From positions 806,001 through 870,000 of the forward strand of contig NZ_JACMIA010000001.1 of the NCBI RefSeq assembly GCF_014252955.1: a DNA stretch of 64,000 nucleotides. The letters are read 5' to 3'. This document shows, piece after piece, positions 17,831 to 26,110 of this stretch (positions are counted from its first letter, which is position 1; each line of letters opens with the position of its first letter). Under the pieces are notes generated by a model. The model ran no database searches. It was not told where the DNA came from and saw only the letters and a program-made list of their open reading frames with translations. This DNA comes from Stappia sp. 28M-7. GTDB lineage: Bacteria; Pseudomonadota; Alphaproteobacteria; Rhizobiales; Stappiaceae. The position numbers and the translations under genes were made by a program.

Positions 17831-18772
17831 TCAGCCCTTGGCGCGGCCCGAGCGCAGCACCAGGAGATTGCCGCCGAGTACGCAGACGAGGCCGGCAATG
17901 GCGTCCGGTCCCCAGTGGAAGTTCTCCAGCACGGTCGAGACCAGAAGGGCGACGACCGGGAACATCACCGTCGAATAGCCGGCCCGTGCCGAGCCGATCC
18001 GCGCCAGCAGCGTCAGGTAGCAGGCGAAGGCGACGACCGAGGCCACCACCGCCAGATAGACCATCGCGCCGAGATAGGCCGGCGTCCATTCGATGGCGAA
18101 GGATGCCCCGCGCGCCAGCGCGAACAGGCCGAGCAGCACCGTCCCGTAGACCATGCCCCAGGCTGTTGCCGAGACCAGCGGAATGCCGCTCTTCTGGTTG
18201 GCGGTGGAGACCATGTTGCCGAGGCAGAAAGACAGCGTTCCGGCAACGCACAGTCCAAGGCCGAGCAGGGCGGTGGCGTCGAGACCGCTGTCGGCCGCGC
18301 CCATGATCTGCGGGCGGAACAGCAGCGCGACGCCCGCAAAGCCGAGCAACGCGCCCAGCATCACCCGCCGGCTGATACGCTGGCCGAAGATCGCAAAGCC
18401 CAGGATCATGTTGAAGACCGAGGCGAGCGAGAACACGACGGACAAAAGCCCCGAGGGCACGTATTGGCCGCCGTAGTAGAACAGCGTGAAATTGGTCGAG
18501 AAGATGAAGAAGCCGAGCCCCGCGAAGCGCAGATGCGTGCGCAAGGGGAAGCGCAGCTGCGCGCCGCGCGCCATCGCCCAGCCCATCATGATCGCCGCAG
18601 CCAGCATGAAGCGCCAGAACACCGAGACTTCCGGCGCCACCACGCCGAGCTGCAGCTTCAGCGCGTACCAGGAAAAGCCCCAGGCGAGCACGGTGAGGCC
18701 GTAAAGCCCCATGTCCAGAGGGGAAAGGGCAGGGTCGTCGCGAAGGGCGGCGCCGGGAGCGAGCGTGGTCAT
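17831..18772 (-). CDS. EamA/DMT-family exporter
   Basis: 313-aa inner-membrane protein with ten predicted helices arranged as two EamA repeats. Landmarks are the first-repeat segment WGFSWYALKLQLG and the second-repeat SATAWGMVYGTVLLGLFAL. The family exports amino acids, metabolites or drugs, but substrate cannot be predicted from sequence. Single gene, convergent with the LysR gene; it starts at ATG 18772. Confidence 0.88.
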   Translation of the reverse strand: MTTLAPGAALRDDPALSPLDMGLYGLTVLAWGFSWYALKLQLGVVAPEVSVFWRFMLAAAIMMGWAMARGAQLRFPLRTHLRFAGLGFFIFSTNFTLFYYGGQYVPSGLLSVVFSLASVFNMILGFAIFGQRISRRVMLGALLGFAGVALLFRPQIMGAADSGLDATALLGLGLCVAGTLSFCLGNMVSTANQKSGIPLVSATAWGMVYGTVLLGLFALARGASFAIEWTPAYLGAMVYLAVVASVVAFACYLTLLARIGSARAGYSTVMFPVVALLVSTVLENFHWGPDAIAGLVCVLGGNLLVLRSGRAKG

Positions 18773-18894
18773 GGGATGGCTTCTAGCAGGGAAGGGATGG
18801 AACGATCATGCCCCATCCTTTCCCTCGCGACCAATCAGGATTGTTGACCTGATCGATGCATCCTGTTGATGGTTCGCGTGCGCCGCCACAACCC

Positions 18895-19152
18895 TTATGA
18901 GCGCCGCGTGCGCCAGCGGGCGCGCAGGCCTTCCGAGGTCAGGTAGACGAGGCCGAAGAGATACAGGCCCGTCATCGTCAGCATGGTGACGATCAGCACC
19001 GGATAACCGTACCAGGCAACCGCCAGCAGCCACAGCGCCACGATATTGAAGAAGAAGGCGAAGCGCTCGGTCTGGCCGCCGCGGCGCGCGCTGCGCAGCA
19101 TGGAGCCGAACACAGGGATATATTCCAGAAGGCGGATGAGCCTGCTTGCCAT
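18895..19152 (-). CDS. Small two-helix membrane protein, unknown
   Basis: 85 aa. Start ATG 19152 has AGGACGG upstream. A basic N-terminus (LRSARRGGQTERF) precedes two hydrophobic helices (FAFFFNIVALWLLAVAWYGY and VLIVTMLTMTGLYLFGLVYL) and a basic C-terminus. I do not recognise the family. No operon partner: it lies between the EamA gene and the CxxC orphan, on the same strand as both. Confidence 0.6.
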   Translation of the reverse strand: MASRLIRLLEYIPVFGSMLRSARRGGQTERFAFFFNIVALWLLAVAWYGYPVLIVTMLTMTGLYLFGLVYLTSEGLRARWRTRRS

Positions 19153-19304
19153 GGGAAACCGTCCTGTTGTCGCAGCGCCCGAACGGCCCCCTCGGGCCGC
19201 CCTCCTTGAGGGCGCGTCTCGGCAACAGATGCGCCGGCCTCGCGCGGGATAGAATGCGGCGAGACGTCCCTGCGACAATCAGGACCTGCCAGAATCAAGA
19301 CCTG

Positions 19305-19937
19305 TCAGGCGCTCTCCGCGCTGCCGTGCCAGAGCGGGCGGAAGCCGGCGGCCAGCACCGCAATGCTTGCCGGCGGAGTCAGCAGCTCTGCGCCCGTCTC
19401 CGGCGCGCCGGCAAGGGCGGAGGGATCGGCCGGGCGATATCCGGTGAAGCTCCAGGTGAGCCACCGCCCCTCGCGCCGCGTCAGGATCGTCTCGCCGAGC
19501 CGCACCATCGCCCCGTCGGGCAGCGTCTCCAGTTCGCCGAAGGCAAGGCGTGTGCGCTCGGCGGTGCGCTCGCCATGCAGCTGCCGGTCCATCTCCGGCG
19601 CGCTGGGCGGGGCGGCGAGCCCATGTCCCCGCTGCCAGGCCTCGCGATAGCGTAGCGCATCCGCACGTCGGCACTCGAAGCAGGGCCGGTGCCCGGCGGC
19701 CATTGCCGTCACCTCGTCGAGGAAGAACAGCTCGGTATAGCCCTCGCCCATCACCTGACGCTTGCGGCCGCGAAACTCCAGCACGCAGCAGATCCAGGCG
19801 CGCGAGCGCCAGCGCGCCCGACCGAGCGTCTGCGTCTGCGGATCGTGCAGCCGGCCGCCGCGATTGCCCATCATCGTGCCGCGCGCGGCGACGGCATGCA
19901 GGCCGCCGTCAGCGGACACCCGGTTGCTCAGAGGCAT
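19305..19937 (-). CDS. Conserved-looking CxxC protein, unknown function
   Basis: 210 aa, no signal peptide or membrane helix. Distinctive features are an N-terminal RGTMMGNRGGRLHD segment, a Cys-Cys pair at 50-51, and Cys86/Cys89 in HRPCFECRRADALRYREAW, which resembles a metal or redox CxxC site. I do not recognise the family with certainty. It starts 8 bp after the stop codon of the thioredoxin-like gene on the same strand, so the two are probably co-transcribed. Confidence 0.6.
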   Translation of the reverse strand: MPLSNRVSADGGLHAVAARGTMMGNRGGRLHDPQTQTLGRARWRSRAWICCVLEFRGRKRQVMGEGYTELFFLDEVTAMAAGHRPCFECRRADALRYREAWQRGHGLAAPPSAPEMDRQLHGERTAERTRLAFGELETLPDGAMVRLGETILTRREGRWLTWSFTGYRPADPSALAGAPETGAELLTPPASIAVLAAGFRPLWHGSAESA

Positions 19938-19944
19938 GGCGCGC

Positions 19945-20577
19945 TCAGCCAAGCCGCCAGTCTTCCGTCTCCACGCCCTTGTCGCGCAGCTGGTTGACTC
20001 GGTCGTTGGAGTAGCGCTGGAAGCCTTCGCTCTGATAGGCGCCGCTGCGCACCCATTCGAAGAAATGGTAGAAATAGAAAGGCGGCAGGTAGCCCTGGAT
20101 GCGCGCGATCTCCGCCTCGCGGCCGGTCTTGCCGGCAACGGCGTCGGCGTCGGGCGGGAAGAACAGGATCGTCGGGGTGAAGTTGACCAGCCAGCGCCGG
20201 CCGAGCGCGCGCTCCTCCATCGCCTCGCCGTCGAAATCGGTGGTCTCGCGCGCGCCGAACAGGTCGAGCTGCAGGATCGCGAAATTCTCCTTCATCCAGG
20301 GCAGGTAGTCCTCGCGCGCAAGATTCACCTCGTGGGTCTTGCGGCAGAACGGGCAGCCGCCCTGTTCGAACATCACCACGAAATGCTTGCCCGCCGCCTG
20401 CGCCTCGGCCAGGTCGTCGCCAAGGTCCAGGAAGCTCTCGACGAACCAGTCCTGCTTGTACAGCCCGTCGTCGCCCAGCGTCGCCGCGCGTGCGGAGTGC
20501 GGCCGGACGAGCGGCAGGCTCGCCCCGGCGGCACCGGCCGCCAGCGCGGCCAGCGAAAAGTCGCGTCTCGTGATCAT
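19945..20577 (-). CDS. Tat-exported thioredoxin-like protein (SoxW-like)
   Basis: 210 aa. The N-terminus MITRRDFSLAALAAGAAGA has the twin-arginine signature, so export by the Tat route to the periplasm is predicted. The thioredoxin fold carries the redox motif GGCPFCRKTH (Cys75, Cys78), with the cis-proline region NFTPTILFF. This resembles SoxW-type proteins of thiosulfate oxidation, but no sox genes are in the window. GGGAGGAAACAGC precedes ATG 20577. Followed at 8 bp by the CxxC orphan. Confidence 0.8.
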   Translation of the reverse strand: MITRRDFSLAALAAGAAGASLPLVRPHSARAATLGDDGLYKQDWFVESFLDLGDDLAEAQAAGKHFVVMFEQGGCPFCRKTHEVNLAREDYLPWMKENFAILQLDLFGARETTDFDGEAMEERALGRRWLVNFTPTILFFPPDADAVAGKTGREAEIARIQGYLPPFYFYHFFEWVRSGAYQSEGFQRYSNDRVNQLRDKGVETEDWRLG

Positions 20578-20702
20578 GCTGTTTCCTCCCGACACATTCC
20601 TTTCTTGGAATGTATCAGCTCGCAGCAACGGTTGCATCCGCAATGGTGAGCAATCACACGGGCGTGAGGGCGGGTGCGGCCGGAAAGGCCCGGCCCCCGG
20701 CC

Positions 20703-21392
20703 TCAGGCTCCTCGGGCCTCGCCCACCACCACGATATGCAGCGCCCGCGGTCCGTGCGCGCCGAGCAGCAATGTCTGCTCGATATCGGCCGAGCGCGAAG
20801 GGCCGGTGATCATGTTCACCGTGCGCGGCATGGTGCCCTTGCCGTGGATCCCGCGGATCCGCTCCCACAGGCTCTCGTAGTCGCCGGCGATATCGGCCGC
20901 CGACACCACGACGATATGGTGCTCGGGCAGGAAGTTCAGCGTCGTCGGATTGTCCGGGCCCGAGGTCAGCATCAAGGTGCCGGTCTCGGCGATGCCGCCG
21001 AAGGCATGCGAGACGGTGGCGAGATCCGCATTCTCGGCCCGCCCGCGGTCGACCTCCAGGTTCGGCTGCGCCGCCCAGGGCATGGCGGCCAGCCGCGCAT
21101 CCTCGCCGAAGCGAACCCGCGCCGGCAGGTTCTTCGACTTCAGATAGTCGGTCACCGCCTGCGGCACCTCGGCGGCGCTCGCCACCCGGGCGATGCTCGC
21201 CTGCACCTTTTCCGCCATCTCGCAGAACAGCGCCACCTGTGCCGCCGGGGCCAGCTGGCCGCGCGCCGGGATCAGCCCCTTGGGCGCGCGCTGCAGCCGG
21301 TCGGCCACTGCCGCGCGGCGGGCCGTGTCGTCGCCCTTGCGCCCCATGGCGGAGCGCATCTTGGCCAGGATCGAGGCTTTTGCATCGCTCAT
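20703..21392 (-). CDS. lutC: Lactate utilization protein LutC (LUD domain)
   Basis: 229 aa, LUD/YkgG family. Third component of the LutABC iron-sulfur complex that oxidises L-lactate to pyruvate. Conserved stretches: FGGIAETGTLML and TLNFLPEHHIVV in the LUD core, and RTVNMITGPSRSADIEQTLLLGAHGP near the C-terminus. The start overlaps the lutB stop by 4 bp. Last gene of the gntR-lutA-lutB-lutC operon. Confidence 0.9.
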   Translation of the reverse strand: MSDAKASILAKMRSAMGRKGDDTARRAAVADRLQRAPKGLIPARGQLAPAAQVALFCEMAEKVQASIARVASAAEVPQAVTDYLKSKNLPARVRFGEDARLAAMPWAAQPNLEVDRGRAENADLATVSHAFGGIAETGTLMLTSGPDNPTTLNFLPEHHIVVVSAADIAGDYESLWERIRGIHGKGTMPRTVNMITGPSRSADIEQTLLLGAHGPRALHIVVVGEARGA

Positions 21393-22855
21393 GCGGAGGC
21401 CCTTTCGCCGTTTGCCGGGCCGTTTCCGCCCCGTGCCCTTGCCTCTTTCGCCTTGGCCCATTGCGCCTGGAAGGTGCCGCCCTGCGGTGCCGGCAGGTCG
21501 CGATGCCGTGTCCAGCCGCCGGCCAGCGGCAGGAAGGAGAAGCGTCCGCGCGCCCGGCCCATGAGGCCGAGCGTCGTCATGGCGACGCGCGTCGCCATCC
21601 GGTACAGCGCCGGCCGCTTGGCGAAAAAGGCCCAGGCCGCCAGCCCGTAGCGGGCGGCCGCCGGGTTGAGGTTGCGCGAGAACTCGCGCTCGCGCCAATG
21701 GCGCATCATCTTCGGCAGCGGGATGCGCATCGGGCACACGCTCTCGCAGCGCCCGCAGAAGGTCGAGGCGTTCGGCAGGTGGCCCGACTGGTCTACACCG
21801 ATCAGCGAGGGCGTCAGCACCGCGCCCATCGGGCCGGGATAGACCCAGCCATAGGCGTGGCCGCCGACCGCGTGATAGACCGGGCAGTGGTTCATGCAGG
21901 CGCCGCAGCGGATGCAGCGCAGCATGTCCTGGAACTCGGTGCCCAGCATCGACGAACGGCCGTTGTCGAGCAGCACCACATGGTACTCCTCCGGCCCGTC
22001 GGGATCGCCGGCCCGCTTCGGCCCGGTCGACAGGGTCGTGTAGACCGACATGTCCTGGCCCGTCGCCGAGCGCGCCAGCACGCGCAGGATCTGCGACACG
22101 TCCTCCAGCGTCGGCACGATCTTCTCGATCGAGGCGACCACCACATGCGCCTTCGGCAGGATCTGCGTCAGGTCGCCGTTGCCCTCGTTGGTGACGATGA
22201 TCGAGCTGCCGGTCTCCGCGACCAGGAAGTTGGCGCCGGTGATGCCGATATCCGCCTGGAAATACTTGTCGCGCAGCACCGCGCGCGCTTCGCTGAGCAG
22301 CGTTGTCGGCTCTTCCAGGTTGCGGTCCGGGTCGAGATGGGTATGCACCCGGCGAAAGTCCGCCTCGACCTGGTCCTTGTTCACATGCACCGCCGGGGCG
22401 ATGATGTGGCTCGGGTGCTCGCCGCGCAGCTGGATGATGTATTCGCCCAGATCCGTCTCCACCGGGGCCACCGAATGCTCCTCGAGGAAGGCGTTGAGGC
22501 CGATCTCCTCGGTGATCATCGACTTGCCCTTGGTCACCGTCCGGGCGCCGCGCTTGCGGCAGATGTCGAGGATGATGCGCCGAGCGTCTTCCGCCGTCTC
22601 GGCCCAGTGGACGTGGCCGCCGGCCGCCTCCACCTTCTCGGCATAGGCTTCCAGGTACAGGTCCAGATGGGCCAGCACGTGGTCCTTGATGTCGCGCGCA
22701 TTGTCGCGCAGCTGGTCGAATTCCGGCAGCGCCGCGGCCGCCGTCGCGCGCTTGGCGATGAAGCCGGAGCGCACATGGCCGAGCGCGCGCTGCAGCGGCG
22801 CATCGTCCAGCGCGTGGCGCGCGTTGCTCTTGAACTGTGGCGAGGTGATCTGCAT
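21389..22855 (-). CDS. lutB: Lactate utilization iron-sulfur protein LutB
   Basis: 488 aa. The N-terminal LUD domain (AGGHVHWAETAEDARRI, then LAETGSS-type core) is followed by a ferredoxin-like domain with two cluster motifs: CIRCGACMNHCP (about 311-322) and CGRCESVCP (about 364-372). It is the electron-transferring core of the LutABC lactate oxidase. It overlaps lutC by 4 bp and follows lutA after 41 bp. Confidence 0.93.
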   Translation of the reverse strand: MQITSPQFKSNARHALDDAPLQRALGHVRSGFIAKRATAAAALPEFDQLRDNARDIKDHVLAHLDLYLEAYAEKVEAAGGHVHWAETAEDARRIILDICRKRGARTVTKGKSMITEEIGLNAFLEEHSVAPVETDLGEYIIQLRGEHPSHIIAPAVHVNKDQVEADFRRVHTHLDPDRNLEEPTTLLSEARAVLRDKYFQADIGITGANFLVAETGSSIIVTNEGNGDLTQILPKAHVVVASIEKIVPTLEDVSQILRVLARSATGQDMSVYTTLSTGPKRAGDPDGPEEYHVVLLDNGRSSMLGTEFQDMLRCIRCGACMNHCPVYHAVGGHAYGWVYPGPMGAVLTPSLIGVDQSGHLPNASTFCGRCESVCPMRIPLPKMMRHWREREFSRNLNPAAARYGLAAWAFFAKRPALYRMATRVAMTTLGLMGRARGRFSFLPLAGGWTRHRDLPAPQGGTFQAQWAKAKEARARGGNGPANGERASA

Positions 22856-22896
22856 GTGAGGCTGGCTCCCGTGCGCTGGCCCGTGACCGGAGGCGG

Positions 22897-23715
22897 TCAG
22901 CGGCTCCGCTTTTCGCCGATGGCCGGCTGGTCGGTCATGCCCGCCAGCACTTCGGCGACGTGGCGGACCTCGATGGCGGACCCCTCGCGCTTGAGCTTTC
23001 CGGCCATGTTCATCAGGCAGCCCAGGTCGCCGGCAAGCAGCATCCCCGCGCCGCTTTCGCGGATGGTCTTGGTCTTTTCCTCGACGATCTTGTTGGAAAT
23101 GTCGGGATACTTGACGCAGAACGTGCCGCCGAAGCCGCAGCACACGTCCGGATCGCGCATTTCCTTCAGTTCCAGCCCCTCGACCGAGGCCAGCAGCTTG
23201 CGCGGCTGGCGGGCGATGCCGAGTTCGCGCAGGCCCGAGCAGCTGTCGTGATAGGTGGCGCTGCCGTTGAAGCGCGCCTCGACGCTGGCGATGCCGAGCA
23301 CGTCGGTGAGGAAGCTGACCAGCTCGAACACCTTGGCGGAAAAGGCCGAGGCCCGCTCCTGCGCGGCCGTGTCGCCCTCGAACAGCTCTTCATAGTGCTT
23401 CTTCAGCATGCCGGCGCAGGAGCCCGAGGGCGCGACCACATAGTCGTAGCCCTCGAAGGCCCGAATCACCTGCTCGGCGATGGCCCGGGCGTCCTTCCGG
23501 TCGCCGGAGTTGAAGGCCGGCTGGCCGCAGCAGGTCTGGGCCGCAGGCACCTCGACGATGCAGCCCGCGTCTTCCATCAGCTTCACCGCCGCAAAGCCGA
23601 CGCTCGGGCGGAACAGGTCGACGAGGCATGTCACGAAAAGGCCGACCCGCGGGCTGGTTTTGGGCGCCTGCGGTGTCTCGTCTGGCTGCGCGCCAGTCTG
23701 CGCGGTGGCTGTCAT
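22897..23715 (-). CDS. lutA: Lactate utilization protein LutA (CCG domains)
   Basis: 272 aa with two cysteine-rich CCG domains: TCCGQPAFNSGD (Cys62-Cys63) and VCCGFGGTF (Cys192-Cys193), plus supporting cysteines Cys30, Cys100 and Cys159. These bind an iron-sulfur cluster in LutA and related heterodisulfide-reductase-type proteins. The start overlaps the stop of the upstream gntR gene by 4 bp, so regulator and enzyme are co-expressed. Confidence 0.92.
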   Translation of the reverse strand: MTATAQTGAQPDETPQAPKTSPRVGLFVTCLVDLFRPSVGFAAVKLMEDAGCIVEVPAAQTCCGQPAFNSGDRKDARAIAEQVIRAFEGYDYVVAPSGSCAGMLKKHYEELFEGDTAAQERASAFSAKVFELVSFLTDVLGIASVEARFNGSATYHDSCSGLRELGIARQPRKLLASVEGLELKEMRDPDVCCGFGGTFCVKYPDISNKIVEEKTKTIRESGAGMLLAGDLGCLMNMAGKLKREGSAIEVRHVAEVLAGMTDQPAIGEKRSR

Positions 23716-24542
23716 AGCGTTCCTGCTTCTTCTGTCGGTCGGCGGGGGGCCCGCCGTCGCTTGCTGTCGTCCTGCTCGCTCTCCAGGCGTTGCGCCAGCC
23801 GCAGCTCCGAGACGACGCTCCAGCTGCCTGCGCGTGCCATGGCGTAGGCGACCTGCTCGACAAAGTCGATATGCGAACTGGCCGCATCGCCCGCCCGCGC
23901 CGCATCGCCCGCCATCACCGCCTCGAAGATTTCCCGGTGCTGCTCCAGCAGTTTCTCCCGGGAACCCGGATAGCGATAGAGCTGCACACGGCTGTAGAAA
24001 ACCCCATCGGCGAGCAACCGGTAGCACGAGCGCAGCGTGTGCAGCAGCACGATATTGTGCGCGCTCTCGCCGATCGCCTGATGGAATTCCACGTCCAGTT
24101 CCGCCTCGCGCGCAAAGTCCTCGCTGCTGTGGGAGGCTTCCATGGCGCGGAAGATCCGGGACATGATCTCGCGGTCCGCGTCCGTCGCCCGCTCGGCGGC
24201 CAGCCGGGCGGTGGTGCGTTCGATCTCGCGGCGATATTCCAGATAGTCGGCAATGGCCGGCGGGTGCCTGCGCACCAGTTCTACGATGGCTTCGGAGAAA
24301 ACGGTTCCGATCACGTCGGCGATGAAAGTGCCGCCGCCATGACGGGTCACCAGCAGGCCCCGTTCCTCGAGAGTCTTGATGGCATCGCGCAGGATGGGGC
24401 GCGAGACGTCAACTTTCTTTGCCAGATCACGTTCGGCCGGCAGCCGGTCGCCGGGGCGCAGAACCCCCTGCAGGATCAGTTCCTCCACCTGATCGACAAC
24501 GGAATCTGCCGTCCGGTTGTGATGGATCTTCTGGAATACCAT
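23712..24542 (-). CDS. GntR/FadR-family regulator of the lut-TRAP locus
   Basis: 276 aa. The N-terminal GntR winged helix is at about residues 8-78 (GDRLPAERDLAKKVDVSRPILRDAI, then RHGGGTFI). The FCD ligand domain follows, with metal-ligand candidates in ELDVEFHQAIGESAHN. FCD regulators of this group include LldR and PdhR, which sense lactate or pyruvate. It is first in the lut operon and divergent from the TRAP genes, and AACGCAATA-type inverted repeats lie just upstream. ATG 24542 begins the compact form; upstream in-frame starts would add about 40 non-conserved residues. Confidence 0.88.
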   Translation of the reverse strand: MVFQKIHHNRTADSVVDQVEELILQGVLRPGDRLPAERDLAKKVDVSRPILRDAIKTLEERGLLVTRHGGGTFIADVIGTVFSEAIVELVRRHPPAIADYLEYRREIERTTARLAAERATDADREIMSRIFRAMEASHSSEDFAREAELDVEFHQAIGESAHNIVLLHTLRSCYRLLADGVFYSRVQLYRYPGSREKLLEQHREIFEAVMAGDAARAGDAASSHIDFVEQVAYAMARAGSWSVVSELRLAQRLESEQDDSKRRRAPRRPTEEAGTL

Positions 24543-24555
24543 CGTCCCGATCTTG

Positions 24556-24642
24556 TTTATTGCAACGCAGCGGAAATTCATCGCAACGCAATAAATTTCT
24601 TGGCGTTGAAGTAGGTTGGGGCAATTTATTCCGTATTGCGTT
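24556..24642. promoter_or_regulatory. Candidate GntR operator region
   Basis: An AT-rich patch directly upstream of the GntR start. It contains AACGCAATA (24585-24593) and its inverse TATTGCGTT (24634-24642), plus a related TTGCAACGCA at 24560-24569. The repeats sit between the divergent lut and TRAP operons, where autoregulation and control of both would act. The rest of the 361-bp gap (24543-24903) holds only the possible sigma-54 element and a long leader. Confidence 0.5.
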
Positions 24643-24720
24643 GAGTGGTCAATATTGTTATCCAATTAGCGCGGGTCGGTTTTCTCCGGTTGGGAGGCCG
24701 GTTTCCGGTCCGCGGGAGAT

Positions 24721-24736
24721 GGGCATGGGTGTTGCC
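24721..24736 (+). promoter_or_regulatory. Possible sigma-54 promoter of TRAP operon 2
   Basis: GGGCATGGGTGTTGCC keeps GG-N10-GC spacing, CAT after GG, and TTGC. It differs from consensus at the first T and at the last base. It lies 168 bp before the gene start, which would mean a long leader. Weaker than the elements before systems 1 and 3. Confidence 0.4.
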
Positions 24737-24903
24737 AGGCCAGGTTGTGCGGCGACAATCTGCCGGCACAGGCAGGCATCCGTGTCCGTCCTGTTGCGCG
24801 ATGGGGAGCGTTTCGACGTCGGGGCATGCAGGGCATTGCGTCCGCCATGCCATCGGGGTTTCCGGTCCCTGGAGCGCACAATGTTCCTAGGGAGGACCTG
24901 AAC

Positions 24904-25950
24904 GTGAAATCTTTCATTTCTGCAGTTGCCGTAACAGCGTCTCTTGCGATCGGTGCGACATCGCCGGCCGTCGCGCTGGACAAGCTGGACTGGGATCTCC
25001 AGTCCACCTATCCGGGCTCGCTCACGCAGCTCGGCACGCTGGGCAAGCTCGTGTCCGAGCGCCTTGCCGCGGTTTCCGGCGGTGAGATCAACCTCAAGTT
25101 CCAGGAGCCGGGTGCCATCGTTCCCGCGCTCGAAGCCTTCGACGCCGTGGCGTCGGGTGCCGTGCAGGCGGCCTGGTCGACCCCGGGCTACTGGACCGGC
25201 AAGGACAGCTCGCTCGCGCTCTTCGCGGCCGTGCCGTTCGGTCCGAGCGCTCCGGAATATGTCGCATGGCTGAAGTTCGGCGGCGGCCAGGAGCTGCTCG
25301 ACGAGATCTACGGCTCCTACGGCATCAAGTCGCTGGTCTGTGCGGTCATCGCGCCCGAGGCGGCTGGCTGGTTCCGCAAGGAAATCAACACCGTCGACGA
25401 TCTCAAGGGCCTGAAGATGCGCTTCTTCGGCCTCGGCGCCAAGGTCATGCAGAAGCTCGGCGTGTCGACGCAGCTGCTCGCCGGCGGCGACATCTTCCCG
25501 GCTCTCGAGCTCGGCACCATCGACGGCACCGAGTTCTCCATGCCGGCGATCGACCTGAAGCTCGGCTTCTACCAGGTGGCGAAGTACTACTACTTCCCGG
25601 GCTGGCACCAGCAGTCGACCTTCTTCGACCTGATGATGAACAAGGCCGAGTGGGACGCGCTGGACGACCAGACCAAGGCCATCTTCGAGACCGTCTGCGA
25701 AGCCAACATGATCTATGGCATCGCCGAGGGCGAGGCCATCCAGTCCGCGGCGCTCGCCGAGCTGGAGAAGCAGGGCGTCAACCTCAAGACCTTCGACCCG
25801 GCCATCCTGGAAGCTCTCCAGACCGCCTGGAACGAGGTCGTCGAGGAAGAGAAGGCCGCGAACCCGAACTTCGTGAAGGCTTGGGAGTCGCTCTCCAAGT
25901 TCCGCAAGGAATACGAGACCTGGTCCAACATCGGTTACCTCAAGAAGTAA
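24904..25950 (+). CDS. TRAP transporter substrate-binding protein (system 2, probable hydroxyacid)
   Basis: 348-aa periplasmic binding protein with a signal peptide about residues 1-24. GTG 24904 is chosen because it begins the signal peptide and has TAGGGAGG 8 bp upstream. The mature part has WSTPGYWTGKDSSLALFAAVPFG and KEINTVDDLKGLKMRFFGLGAKV, like TRAP receptors of the TakP/lactate-binding group rather than classical DctP. Divergent from lutABC and GntR, so lactate or another 2-hydroxy/2-oxo acid is the likely ligand (inference). Confidence 0.85.
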   Translation: MKSFISAVAVTASLAIGATSPAVALDKLDWDLQSTYPGSLTQLGTLGKLVSERLAAVSGGEINLKFQEPGAIVPALEAFDAVASGAVQAAWSTPGYWTGKDSSLALFAAVPFGPSAPEYVAWLKFGGGQELLDEIYGSYGIKSLVCAVIAPEAAGWFRKEINTVDDLKGLKMRFFGLGAKVMQKLGVSTQLLAGGDIFPALELGTIDGTEFSMPAIDLKLGFYQVAKYYYFPGWHQQSTFFDLMMNKAEWDALDDQTKAIFETVCEANMIYGIAEGEAIQSAALAELEKQGVNLKTFDPAILEALQTAWNEVVEEEKAANPNFVKAWESLSKFRKEYETWSNIGYLKK

Positions 25951-25970
25951 CCAGGATCGCCTGACAGGGC

Positions 25971-26004
25971 GGGTCCGCACCGCCTGAACCGGTGGTGCGG
26001 ATCC
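25971..26004 (+). promoter_or_regulatory. Stem-loop between P and Q genes of TRAP operon 2
   Basis: GGGTCCGCACC (25971-25981) pairs with GGTGCGGATCC (25994-26004), with one G-T wobble and a 12-nt loop. It lies 21 bp after the P stop codon. Position matches the hairpins in the other two TRAP operons. Confidence 0.55.
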
Positions 26005-26110
26005 GTCGTTTGCGCGAGTGGCCGGTAAGGTCTCCGCGCCCGACGGCGAGCCGGACGCCGACCGCGCAGCCGTACGGTCCACCGATTACCCGGTCGGGGA
26101 GAGAGTTCCC

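Noticed and set aside
24745..24903. An ATG-started, 53-residue N-terminal extension of the TRAP 2 binding protein.
   Set aside because: It would put non-hydrophobic sequence before a normal signal peptide; GTG 24904 has a strong ribosome site at the right distance.
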